Notes under the pieces: generated by a model
The model's database searches: none
The model's input: only the letters and a program-made list of their open reading frames with translations
Told to the model about the DNA's origin: nothing
Made by a program: the position numbers and the translations under genes
Shown here: positions 1-7,423 of the stretch, piece by piece
Position numbering within the stretch: position 1 is the first letter of the stretch
How the letters are laid out: the number at the start of each line of letters is the position of its first letter
Origin: Candidatus Poseidoniia archaeon
GTDB taxonomy: Archaea > Thermoplasmatota > Poseidoniia > MGIII > CG-Epi1
NCBI GenBank assembly: GCA_030748895.1
Contig: JASMLC010000008.1
Coordinates: 6,453-70,452 of the forward strand
Length of the DNA: 64,000 nt
Direction of reading: 5' to 3'

Positions 1-2
1 TA

Positions 3-13
3 GCTTAATTAGC
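3..13 (+). promoter_or_regulatory. TATA-like promoter for the ccm/rtcB operon
   Basis: The A/T island GCTTAATTAGC stands alone in GC-rich sequence, 19-29 nt upstream of the GTG at 32. This is the spacing seen before most units in this window and implies a leaderless transcript. The window edge hides what lies further upstream. Confidence 0.45.
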
Positions 14-31
14 GGTGCAGGGTCGCGCGGC

Positions 32-730
32 GTGATGAAGTCGCACTCGATTACCGGCGCGCTCGGCGCGACGGGGTTCGTGCTGGTGCTGCTGACACTC
101 TGGCAGGGGTTGCTGGTCATGCCACCGGCGCGCTTCTTCACCGCGCCCAACGCGCAGCGGCTCTTCTACCTGCACGTCCCGTCAGGGCTGATGGCCTACC
201 TGGCGTTCATGCTCGTCGTCGCCGGCAGCGGCTGGTGGCTCTGGAAACGCACCCCGCAAAGCGACCGGCTGGCACGCTGCGCTGCCGAGCTGGGCATCGT
301 CTTCGGCGCGATGTCGCTCGCGTCGGGGACGTTCTGGATGCGCGCCGAATGGGGGGCCGACATCGTGATGCGCTTCTTCAGCGACATGCGGCTGGCGACC
401 ACGCTCGCAATGTGGCTGCTGCTCGTGGCATACGTCGCGTGGCGGCGGCAGCCCGATTCGGAAGCGGTGCGCCGCGGTGCGGCCATCGTCGGGATGCTCG
501 GCGTCATCTCGGTGCCGTTGTCGTATCTTTCGTCGCGCTTCCTGCGCTCCGACCATCCCGTGATTGTCGGCACCGACGACCAGGACGCGCTCGCGCCCGA
601 AATGCGGCTGGTGCTCTACGCGGGGCTGCTGGGATTCCTGCTGCTCTTCGTCGCGCTGCTGCGCACGCGGCTAGAGCTGGAACGGCTCGAGGAGGAGCTG
701 CTCGCAGCACGGCTGGAGGGCGCCGCATGA
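32..730 (+). CDS. ccmC: CcmC-like cytochrome c maturation membrane protein
   Basis: This is a 232-residue protein with about six membrane spans. It resembles CcmC, the membrane component that loads heme onto CcmE during cytochrome c maturation. The conserved FYLHVP segment (residues 46-51) with a heme-ligand-type His is present, as is a second-half MRLATTLAMW segment. The tryptophan-rich WGxWWxWD heme-handling motif is largely lost: the WG is followed by a stretch with two Phe where Trp would be expected. Translation starts at GTG 32, with ATG 35 as the alternative. It overlaps the next gene by 4 nt, and ccmE follows, which supports the assignment. A divergent CcmC/CcmF-family role other than canonical CcmC is possible. 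Confidence 0.75.
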   Translation: MMKSHSITGALGATGFVLVLLTLWQGLLVMPPARFFTAPNAQRLFYLHVPSGLMAYLAFMLVVAGSGWWLWKRTPQSDRLARCAAELGIVFGAMSLASGTFWMRAEWGADIVMRFFSDMRLATTLAMWLLLVAYVAWRRQPDSEAVRRGAAIVGMLGVISVPLSYLSSRFLRSDHPVIVGTDDQDALAPEMRLVLYAGLLGFLLLFVALLRTRLELERLEEELLAARLEGAA

Positions 731-1254
731 GCGGTGCCCGCATCGCGGTGGCGCTGCTAGTGGCATTGCTGATAATGCCGTCCGCGGCTGCCGAGACGGT
801 GACGCTCACCGACGGGGACGCCAGCGTGGCAGTTAGCTACGACCCGGTCTTCCGCACCGGCGAGGCGTGGTTCATCGACCTTGTGGTCGAGAACGGCGAC
901 GGCTACACGGTCGAGGCAGAGTTCGCCGGCGCCGAGCCGCGCTCGAAAGCGCTGCCGGCCGCTGGCGAAGCCAGCTTCTCGTTCCCCGGCGCGACCTTCC
1001 ACGGCGAGGCGTTCAACGTCCCGCTCGAGCTGCGGCTGCTCCGCGACGGCAGCACCGTCGCCAGCACGACCGTCGAGATTGACGTCAGCGTCCCGCCTGC
1101 GGAGGACCTGCTCTGGCTCTGGGGCGGGATGACCGTTTTCTGGCTCGGCATCGCCGCTTACGCGGGCTGGCTTCACCGACGGCAGGCGGAGCTGCGGCGG
1201 CAGCTGGAAAGCCATATTGCTGCCGCCCCTGCTGGAGGGAAAGATGGAGAGTGA
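727..1254 (+). CDS. Secreted membrane-anchored protein with CcmD-like C-terminus
   Basis: This is a 175-residue protein of no recognised family. It has an N-terminal signal peptide (about residues 1-20), a beta-rich extracytoplasmic domain of about 110 residues, one membrane span near residues 130-152, and a short basic tail with LHRRQAELRRQLE. A single span followed by a basic helical tail is the architecture of CcmD, the small Ccm subunit that helps release heme-loaded CcmE from the CcmABC complex. Its place between ccmC and ccmE supports a Ccm role. The extra extracytoplasmic domain is not found in bacterial CcmD, so the function is inferred from position and topology only. Confidence 0.5.
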   Translation: MSGARIAVALLVALLIMPSAAAETVTLTDGDASVAVSYDPVFRTGEAWFIDLVVENGDGYTVEAEFAGAEPRSKALPAAGEASFSFPGATFHGEAFNVPLELRLLRDGSTVASTTVEIDVSVPPAEDLLWLWGGMTVFWLGIAAYAGWLHRRQAELRRQLESHIAAAPAGGKDGE

Positions 1255-1645
1255 ACGACGCACGCGGCAGCCGCTGCCGACATGGGCCAAAGGGCTGCTG
1301 GCGCTTGCGATTCTCGTCGCGACTGGTGCGGTCGCGTTCTACTCGGTCGACGAGCAGGTTGACTACGTTTCAGTCGAGACTGCAATCAGCGGCAGCTACG
1401 ACGCGGGCGAGCGCGTGCAGGTCCACGGCAATGTGCTAAACTGGACGCGTGAAGATATTGAACTGGTCGAGGGCGACTACACGCTGCGCGTCGAGCTGAA
1501 CGGGGTGCTCATTCCCGACACCTTCGCCGAGGACAAGGGCGCCACGATTACCGGCACGCTGGCCGAGGTTGACGGTGAACTTGTGCTGCGCGCCGAACTC
1601 ATCCAGATGGGGTGCCCTTCAAAATACGAGCCGGCCGAGGCATGA
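1244..1645 (+). CDS. ccmE: Cytochrome c maturation heme chaperone CcmE, CXXXY type
   Basis: This 133-residue protein carries heme across the membrane surface for attachment to apocytochrome c. It has one N-terminal span (about 14-32) and an OB-fold domain with the family's VHGNVLN and GxLPDxF-like (GVLIPDTF) segments. The usual heme-binding HXXXY is replaced by C124-P-S-K-Y128. This cysteine variant is known from some archaea and sulfate reducers whose Ccm systems lack CcmH. ATG 1244 was chosen because GGAGGG lies just upstream. A TTG at 1217 would add nine residues. It overlaps the preceding gene by 11 nt and rtcB by 4 nt. Confidence 0.85.
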   Translation: MESERRTRQPLPTWAKGLLALAILVATGAVAFYSVDEQVDYVSVETAISGSYDAGERVQVHGNVLNWTREDIELVEGDYTLRVELNGVLIPDTFAEDKGATITGTLAEVDGELVLRAELIQMGCPSKYEPAEA

Positions 1646-3123
1646 GGGACCAGCCTTTCCCGTGGCTGCTAAAGCAGAATAAAGGCAAACTGCCGCTGCA
1701 GCTGCGTCCCGCCGGCGATGGCGTCTTCGAGCTGCCGCAGCAGGGCAGCATGCGCGTCCCCGGCCGCATCTATTCGACGCCCGAACTGCTGGCACATCCC
1801 GGAATGGACTCGGCGCTGGAGCAGGTCGCCAACGTCGCGACACTGCCGGGAATCGTCGACGCCAGCCTGGCGATGCCGGACATCCACTGGGGCTACGGCT
1901 TCCCCATCGGGGGCGTCGCCGCCTTCGATGCAAACGAAGGCGGCGTCGTTTCGCCGGGCGGGGTCGGCTTCGACATCAACTGCGGCGTGCGGCTGCTGCG
2001 CACCGACCTTGAACTGGGCGACGTCCAGCCGCGTCAGAGGGAACTGGTTGACGAGCTTTTCAAGCGCGTTCCCGCCGGGCTGGGGTCGAAAAGCACGCTG
2101 GCGCTCTCGAACCGCGAGCTGGATTCCGTGCTCGAGCGCGGCGCGCAGTGGGCCGCTGAAGAGGGGTATCTCTGGGACCGCGACGTCGAGGTGCTCGAGG
2201 AGCGCGGGGCGCTCGACGTGGCGCAGCCGGAGCAGGTTTCGGATTTCGCGCGCAAGCGCGGCCGCAAGCAGGTCGGCTCGCTCGGCAGCGGCAACCACTT
2301 CCTTGAATTACAGGTCGTCGAGGAAATATTCGACGACGCGGCCGCAAAGGCGTTCGGGCTGCGCGAGGGACAGGTGGCGGTAATGATGCACACCGGCTCG
2401 CGTGGTTGCGGCCACCAGGTATGCCAGGACCATCTCGAGTGCGTCATGGACGCATCAAAGGAGGCCGGCATCGAGCTGGCCGACCGGCAGCTGGCATGCG
2501 CACCGCTCGAATCCCGGGCGGCGCGCAACTACGTCGGCGCGATGTCGGCGGCCGCCAACTACGCCTGGGCCAACCGCTCGATGATTACGCACTTCACCCG
2601 TCAGGCGTTCACGCAGGTCTTCGGCACCGAGGCGGAAGCGCTCGGGCTGGAGACGGTCTACGACGTCGCGCACAACATCGCCAAGCTCGAGCAGCACGGC
2701 GGCCGCGAAGTGTGCATCCACCGCAAGGGCGCCACGCGCGCGTTCGCCCCCGGCTCGGACGAAATCCCGGCGCAATACCGCGACGTCGGCCAGCCGGTGC
2801 TGGTGCCGGGCGACATGGGCAGCGCGTCGTGGGTGCTGGCGGGCGCCGAGGGCGCGATGCGCGACACCTTCGGCTCGGCCTGCCATGGCGCCGGCCGCGC
2901 GATGGGGCGCAAGGCGGCGGCGCGCAAGTTCGACTCGAAGCGGCTAATCCGGGATTTATGGCAGAAACAGCGCGTCTACGTCCGCGCCCGTTCACCGCGC
3001 GTCGCGGCTGAGGAGGCGCCGGGCGCCTACAAGGACGTCTCGCAGGTGGTCGAAGTCTGCCACCAGGCAGGGCTGGCGCGCAAGGTGGCACGCATGCGGC
3101 CGCTCGGCGTCGTGAAGGGCTGA
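1642..3123 (+). CDS. rtcB: RNA-splicing ligase RtcB
   Basis: This 493-residue GTP- and Mn-dependent ligase joins tRNA exon halves after intron excision and can repair RNA with 2',3'-cyclic phosphate ends. Family signatures are MPDIHWGYGFPIGG (78-91), GVGFDINCGVRLL with metal-binding Cys114, GSGNHFLE near 215, the HTGSRGCGH metal site starting at His250, and SACHGAGR with the histidine that takes GMP (His413). The start is the ATG overlapping the ccmE stop (ATGA); a GTG at 1612 would add 10 residues. No archease gene lies nearby. fen1 follows one base after the stop, so the two are probably co-transcribed. Confidence 0.95.
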   Translation: MRDQPFPWLLKQNKGKLPLQLRPAGDGVFELPQQGSMRVPGRIYSTPELLAHPGMDSALEQVANVATLPGIVDASLAMPDIHWGYGFPIGGVAAFDANEGGVVSPGGVGFDINCGVRLLRTDLELGDVQPRQRELVDELFKRVPAGLGSKSTLALSNRELDSVLERGAQWAAEEGYLWDRDVEVLEERGALDVAQPEQVSDFARKRGRKQVGSLGSGNHFLELQVVEEIFDDAAAKAFGLREGQVAVMMHTGSRGCGHQVCQDHLECVMDASKEAGIELADRQLACAPLESRAARNYVGAMSAAANYAWANRSMITHFTRQAFTQVFGTEAEALGLETVYDVAHNIAKLEQHGGREVCIHRKGATRAFAPGSDEIPAQYRDVGQPVLVPGDMGSASWVLAGAEGAMRDTFGSACHGAGRAMGRKAAARKFDSKRLIRDLWQKQRVYVRARSPRVAAEEAPGAYKDVSQVVEVCHQAGLARKVARMRPLGVVKG

Positions 3124-3124
3124 A

Positions 3125-4141
3125 ATGGGCATCAAGCTCGGCTCGATTATCCCGGCGCAGCCCATCGAGCTGGCGCAGCTGCGCGGGCAACGGCTGGCGG
3201 TCGATGGCTACAACCTGCTCTACCAGTTTCTGGCGTCAATCCGGCAGCGCGACGGGATGCCGCTCGCCGACGCGCAGGGCAACACGACATCGCACCTGTC
3301 GGGGCTGCTGTTCCGGCTCTCGGCGCTCGCTGCGGAAGGGCTGCGCTTCTGCCTGATTTTCGACGGCAAGCCGCACGCGCTCAAGAAGCGCGTGCTCGAC
3401 GAGCGGCGCGACCGCAAGGTCAAGGCGCAGGCGGAGTGGGAAGCGGCACTCGCCGCGGGCGACCTGGTCAAGGCGCGCACCAAGGCGCAGCAGACTTCAC
3501 GGCTGACGCCCGAGATGGTCGCCGAGGCGCAGGAGCTGCTCGACGCGCTCGGGCTGCCGTGGGTCACCGCGCCTTCGGAGGGCGAAGCGCAAGCGGCGGC
3601 GATGATGGCGGCGGGCGTGGTCGACGCGGCGGTCTCGCAGGATTTTGATACACTGCTCTTCGGGGCGCCGCGGCTGCTGCGCAACCTGACCGTCTCGGGG
3701 CGGCGCAAGCTCCCCGGCCGGCAGGCGTGGGTCGCGGTGACGCCGGAGGAGCTGACGCTGGCTGGCGCGCTGGAGGAGACGCTGCTCACGCGTGAACAGC
3801 TGGTCGACATGGCCATCCTGATGGGGACCGACTTCAACCCCGGCATCCACGGCATCGGCCCTAAAAAGGGGCTGAAACTGCTGCGCGAGCACGGCCGCGC
3901 CGAGCCGGCGCTGGCGAAGCTGGGGCACGAGGTCGAGAACCTTGACGAGCTGCGGCAGCTCTTCCTGAACCACCCGTCGGTCGAGTTCGCGCCGACGTGG
4001 GGCGAGCCGCGCCGCGGACGCGTCATGGAGCTGCTCTGCGACCGCCACGGCTTCTCGCGAGCGCGAGTCAGTACCGCGCTCGAAAAATTCGCGCAGCCGC
4101 CCCCGCCCATGGGCCAGCAGGCGACACTGGGCGATTTCTGA
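3125..4141 (+). CDS. fen: Flap endonuclease 1
   Basis: This 338-residue structure-specific nuclease removes 5' flaps during Okazaki fragment maturation and repair. The XPG-N block includes Asp27 and Asp80 (FDGKPHALKKR). The XPG-I block has PSEGEAQAA (E152, E154) and SQDFD (D173, D175). A helix-hairpin-helix follows Asp236 (GTDFNPGIHGIGPKKG). The last eight residues, QQATLGDF, form a PCNA-interacting PIP box. All the expected acidic metal ligands are present, and the length is usual for archaeal FEN1. It sits between rtcB and comA. Confidence 0.96.
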   Translation: MGIKLGSIIPAQPIELAQLRGQRLAVDGYNLLYQFLASIRQRDGMPLADAQGNTTSHLSGLLFRLSALAAEGLRFCLIFDGKPHALKKRVLDERRDRKVKAQAEWEAALAAGDLVKARTKAQQTSRLTPEMVAEAQELLDALGLPWVTAPSEGEAQAAAMMAAGVVDAAVSQDFDTLLFGAPRLLRNLTVSGRRKLPGRQAWVAVTPEELTLAGALEETLLTREQLVDMAILMGTDFNPGIHGIGPKKGLKLLREHGRAEPALAKLGHEVENLDELRQLFLNHPSVEFAPTWGEPRRGRVMELLCDRHGFSRARVSTALEKFAQPPPPMGQQATLGDF

Positions 4142-4142
4142 A

Positions 4143-4151
4143 GATTTTAAG
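4143..4151 (+). promoter_or_regulatory. TATA-like promoter for comA-comB
   Basis: GATTTTAAG lies immediately after the fen1 stop, about 25-33 nt before the GTG of comA. This suggests comA-comB can be transcribed independently of the upstream operon. Confidence 0.5.
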
Positions 4152-4175
4152 TAGTTCGAGGCGGTCGCACGAGCC

Positions 4176-5006
4176 GTGAGCGAGAAAGCGTTCGAGTTCC
4201 TGCCGATGCCGGAGCGCAGCGCGAAGCCGCGCCGGACCGGGCTGACGATGGTCATCGACACCGGGCTCGGCTACCGCTACACCGAGGATTTGCTCGAAAT
4301 CTGCGCCGACTACATCGACCTGTGGAAACTGGGCTGGGCGACAACGCAACTCCAGCCGCTTGACATCGTGCGGCGTAAGGTCGAGCTGCTGCGGTCGCAC
4401 AACATCTCGGTCTGCAACGGCGGCACTCTGCTGGAGCTTTCCGAGCATCAGCAGAAGGCGTCCGAGCTCTTCGCCGAGCTGCGCGAAATGGGCGCCGACG
4501 CGACCGAAATCTCGAGCGGCAGTCTCGATATCGAGCCAAATCGCGTTTGCGAGCTGATAGCGGAGGCGCGCGAGGCGGGGCTGAAGCCGTTCTGCGAAGT
4601 GGGGCGCAAGCTCCCCGGACGCGACCTGGCGGCCAGCGAATACAATGCGCAGCTGAAGCAGTTCCTGGCGGCGGGCGCCGAGAAAGTCATCGTCGAGGCG
4701 CGCGAGTCGGGCGCCAGCGTCGGGCTGATGGACGACGCGGGCGAGGTGCAGCTGGCGCGTATGCAGGCGGCGCTCGCCGGCGTCGATGCCGAAAACGTCA
4801 TCTTCGAGGCGCCGCGCAAGTCGCAGCAAGTCTTCTTCCTGCGCGAGTTCGGCCCCGAGACGAGCCTTGGGAATATCGCGCCGACCGACGTGATTTCGGT
4901 CGAGACGCTGCGGCGCGGGCTGCGCGGCGACACCGTCGAGGATTTCTACACCGTCATCGGCGAGCGGCACCTTGCCGCGAGCGGCCGGGGAAAGCCCGGG
5001 AAATGA
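4176..5006 (+). CDS. comA: Phosphosulfolactate synthase (ComA family)
   Basis: This 276-residue TIM-barrel enzyme would add sulfite to phosphoenolpyruvate to give phosphosulfolactate, the first committed step of coenzyme M (or sulfolactate) synthesis. Family landmarks are GLTMVIDTGLG near residue 22, KLGWATTQL (51-59), EISSGSLDI near 111, CEVGRKLPG, and the C-terminal GNIAPTDVISVETL and GLRGDT. The start is GTG 4176, placed by the TATA box and by alignment to the family N-terminus. comB follows after 7 nt. Non-methanogens also carry this family, so the product may be sulfolactate rather than CoM. Confidence 0.88.
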   Translation: MSEKAFEFLPMPERSAKPRRTGLTMVIDTGLGYRYTEDLLEICADYIDLWKLGWATTQLQPLDIVRRKVELLRSHNISVCNGGTLLELSEHQQKASELFAELREMGADATEISSGSLDIEPNRVCELIAEAREAGLKPFCEVGRKLPGRDLAASEYNAQLKQFLAAGAEKVIVEARESGASVGLMDDAGEVQLARMQAALAGVDAENVIFEAPRKSQQVFFLREFGPETSLGNIAPTDVISVETLRRGLRGDTVEDFYTVIGERHLAASGRGKPGK

Positions 5007-5013
5007 GGCGCTG

Positions 5014-5691
5014 ATGCGCATCGCCATCGAGCAGGGGCTGCCCGGCGCCGAAGCGGCGGCGGCACGCGGCGACGCGGTGGTCATTATCGACGTCATCCGC
5101 GCTTCGACCACTTACGCCACGGCGCTCGCCGGCGGCGCGGCGCGCATCGTCCCCTGCGCCAGCCGCGCGCATCTCGAGGAGCTGCGGAGCCGCTACCCCG
5201 ACGCGTTGCGGTCGGGCGAGCGCGAATGCCGCCGCATCGCCGGCTACGAACTCGGGTCGTCGCCGACCGAGATGGCTGCCGCCGACCTGCGCGAGCGGAC
5301 GCTGCTCTCGACGACGACCAACGGCTCGCGCATGGTCGTCGCGGCCGCCGGCGCGCCGGTCGTGCTGATGGGCGGTTTCTGCAACGCCCGCGCCGTTGCA
5401 CGCTTTTTACGGGTGCGAGGCGACGATGTCGCGCTGGTCTGCTCGGGGCGGCTCGGCGAACCGGTCATCGAGGACTGGCTCGGCGCCAGCTGGCTGGCGC
5501 ACCTGCTCGACGGCAGCGGCAGCGATTTCGAGCTGTCGCAGGACGAAATCCGCGAGCGCTGCCGCGCTTCGCCCAGCCACGCTGCGCTCGTGGCGGCGGG
5601 ACTGGAACGTGACTTCGAGCGCTGCATGGCGTTCGACGCGTTCGACGTGGTGCCGCTGCTCGACGGCGACGGGTTCGTGGCGGCAGACTAG
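5014..5691 (+). CDS. comB: 2-phosphosulfolactate phosphatase (ComB family)
   Basis: This 225-residue protein would dephosphorylate 2-phosphosulfolactate to sulfolactate, the step after ComA. Matching family features are IDVIRASTTYATAL (25-38), the GYELGSSPTEM segment, TTTNGSRMV (about 105-113) and a C-terminal SPSHAALVAAG. ATG 5014 was chosen because the protein then begins at the conserved N-terminal strand; an upstream in-frame ATG at 4972 would overlap comA. Tight pairing with comA strongly supports the role. Its stop region overlaps the 3' end of the convergent NOB1 gene by 4 nt. Confidence 0.87.
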   Translation: MRIAIEQGLPGAEAAAARGDAVVIIDVIRASTTYATALAGGAARIVPCASRAHLEELRSRYPDALRSGERECRRIAGYELGSSPTEMAAADLRERTLLSTTTNGSRMVVAAAGAPVVLMGGFCNARAVARFLRVRGDDVALVCSGRLGEPVIEDWLGASWLAHLLDGSGSDFELSQDEIRERCRASPSHAALVAAGLERDFERCMAFDAFDVVPLLDGDGFVAAD

Positions 5692-6146
5692 CGCCGCGTC
5701 CGCCGCAGCTCGCTGCTACAAGTCGGGCACTCGCCGTGCTGGTCGTCCCATTTCTGCCGGCAGCCGCTGCAGATCCAGCGCCAGCGCAACTGCTTGGCGA
5801 TGCCGACGGTCTCAACCGGCAGCCACGCGATGCCCATGGCGGCGGCGACGTTCTGCATCGCGAAGTCGTCGGTGATAAGCGTCGCATCGCGCTCGAGCGC
5901 CAGCGCCAGCAGCTGCGCATCGACGGGGGAGAGCACGCCCGCGTCGCCCGTTTCCTGCGCGGCGGCGGCGACGCGCTCCTGCGCCGGCGCGTCAGCAGAC
6001 GCAATCTGCATCCCGGCCGCGGCGAGCTGCGCGTGGTATTCGCGGCTGCGGCGGTTCACCAGCTCCTGCTCGACGCCGGGCGCCGTCAGCAGCTCGCCTT
6101 GCGGGTGGCGGCGGGTGAAGAACGCGACACTGTCGAGCACGAACAC
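5688..6146 (-). CDS. nob1: Ribosome maturation endonuclease NOB1
   Basis: This 152-residue protein is a PIN-domain RNase followed by a zinc ribbon, the layout of archaeal NOB1, which cleaves the 3' end of pre-16S rRNA. Acidic PIN residues are Asp5 (FVLDSVAFF), Glu27, Asp76 (SPVDAQLLALA) and Asp93-Asp94 (LITDDFA). The zinc ribbon uses C126-x2-C129 and C140-x2-C143. Start GTG 6146 was chosen because the family begins at this strand and a TATA-like box lies 21-28 nt upstream. An open frame continues upstream to 6284 but without family similarity. Confidence 0.88.
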   Translation of the reverse strand: MFVLDSVAFFTRRHPQGELLTAPGVEQELVNRRSREYHAQLAAAGMQIASADAPAQERVAAAAQETGDAGVLSPVDAQLLALALERDATLITDDFAMQNVAAAMGIAWLPVETVGIAKQLRWRWICSGCRQKWDDQHGECPTCSSELRRTRR

Positions 6147-6166
6147 CGTGCGCCAGCGCCGAGGCG

Positions 6167-6174
6167 GATATGAA
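6167..6174 (-). promoter_or_regulatory. TATA-like promoter for nob1
   Basis: Read on the minus strand this is TTCATATC, centred about 24 nt upstream of the GTG of nob1. The spacing fits a leaderless transcript. Confidence 0.45.
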
Positions 6175-6220
6175 GCGCACCCCCGGCAGGCGCGGCCGCC
6201 AATTTGCAAATCGTAAGGAT

Positions 6221-6228
6221 GATATACT
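6221..6228 (+). promoter_or_regulatory. TATA-like promoter for the glmU-like/glmS operon
   Basis: GATATACT lies 20-27 nt upstream of ATG 6248 in the divergent intergenic region shared with nob1. Confidence 0.5.
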
Positions 6229-6247
6229 CCCCCACGTGCGGCGGCGC

Positions 6248-7423
6248 ATGCGTGCCGTAATCCTGACGGCCGGCGAAGCCGCACGGTTGCGGAGCTGGAC
6301 CGCCAGTCGCCCCAAGGGGATGCTGCCGCTCGCCAACCGCACCATTCTGGAGCATCTTGTCGCCGGGCTGCGCGACGCGGGCGTGCGGCAGGTGACGCTA
6401 GTCGTGGGGCATGGCGCCGAGAGCGTCATGAGCCTGTTCGGCGATGGCGGTCGCCATGGCGTCGCGGTCGAATATGCGCGGCAGCAGGAGCTGACCGGCA
6501 CGCTTGACGCGCTACGGCTCGGCGCCGCGGCTGCCCCCGACGAGGAACTGCTGGTCGTGCCGGGCGACAACTACGTTGCGCCGCAGGGATTTGTAGCGCT
6601 GCTCAAGGAGCAGGGCGAGGCACTGCTCGCGAGCGAGGCGCTGCGCTGGTCCAAGTGGGGCGGGCTCGAGCTGGAGGGCGACGCGGTGCGGCTCAGCTAC
6701 GAAGAGCCGGACGCCGTCGGGCGACTACATTTCACCGGCATCGCGCGGCTCGCGCCGGCGACCGTCGCCAAGCTTGCAAAAAGCAAGGAGCGGCACATCG
6801 GCAAGGCGCTACAGCCGCTACTCGCCGACGGCACCACGCAGCCGGCGGTCGCGATGGCCGAGGCGTGGCACAACATCGTCTATCCGTGGGATATGGTGGG
6901 CGGCAACCAGGTCGCGCTGCGCTACCTGCCGCAGGAGCTGGCGGGGACCTGCGAAGCGGGCGTCATGATTCGCGGTGCGGTCGCCATCGGCGACGGGACG
7001 CGCGTCGCCGCCGGCTGCTACCTGCAGGGGCCGCTCGCGATTGGCAGCGGCTGCCGCATCGGCCCCGGCACCGTGCTGGGTCCGTCGACCGCCATCGGCG
7101 GCGGGGTCGAAATCGGCGCGCATTGCGAAATCGCCGACACGCTCGTAATGGATTCGGTCTCGGTCGGCAGCTATACCCACTTGCAGGCGTGCGTCGTCGG
7201 CGAAGCGAGCGAACTCGGCTCACACGTCGTCGCGCTCCCCGGCCCCGAAGAGGCTACTTACCTGCAGTCGCAGCACTCCGTGGTCGACCGCGGCGCGATG
7301 GTCGGCGACGGCTGTCGTATCGGCGACCGCGTGGTGCTGCAGGGCGGCTGCGTGCTCTCGCGCGGCGCCGTCGTGAACGACGGCGCCGCGGTCGACGGCG
7401 AATTCCCACCGGAGGCCGCCTGA
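6248..7423 (+). CDS. Bifunctional sugar-1-phosphate nucleotidylyltransferase/acyltransferase (GlmU-like)
   Basis: This 391-residue protein has an N-terminal nucleotidyltransferase domain (AVILTAGEAARLRSWT, RPKGMLPLANRTIL, VVPGDNYV) and a C-terminal left-handed beta-helix of hexapeptide repeats (about residues 240-380, e.g. IGDGTRVAAGCYLQG, IGPGTVLG, IGDRVVLQGG). This is the layout of archaeal enzymes that acetylate glucosamine-1-P and couple it to UTP. The adjacent glmS makes glucosamine-6-P, so the likely product is UDP-GlcNAc for glycans. The glycine-rich loop is degenerate (TAGEAARLR rather than GGxGxRLR). A glucose-1-P thymidylyltransferase role cannot be excluded. Confidence 0.82.
   Translation: MRAVILTAGEAARLRSWTASRPKGMLPLANRTILEHLVAGLRDAGVRQVTLVVGHGAESVMSLFGDGGRHGVAVEYARQQELTGTLDALRLGAAAAPDEELLVVPGDNYVAPQGFVALLKEQGEALLASEALRWSKWGGLELEGDAVRLSYEEPDAVGRLHFTGIARLAPATVAKLAKSKERHIGKALQPLLADGTTQPAVAMAEAWHNIVYPWDMVGGNQVALRYLPQELAGTCEAGVMIRGAVAIGDGTRVAAGCYLQGPLAIGSGCRIGPGTVLGPSTAIGGGVEIGAHCEIADTLVMDSVSVGSYTHLQACVVGEASELGSHVVALPGPEEATYLQSQHSVVDRGAMVGDGCRIGDRVVLQGGCVLSRGAVVNDGAAVDGEFPPEAA

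Noticed and set aside
4972-5013. Upstream ATG for comB
   Set aside because: It would overlap comA by 35 nt and add residues not seen in the family. ATG 5014 gives the conserved N-terminus.
6655-7422. N-terminal extension of GlmS to 861 residues
   Set aside because: GlmS must start MCGIVGY so that Cys becomes N-terminal. The extension is an out-of-frame reading of the GlmU-like gene.
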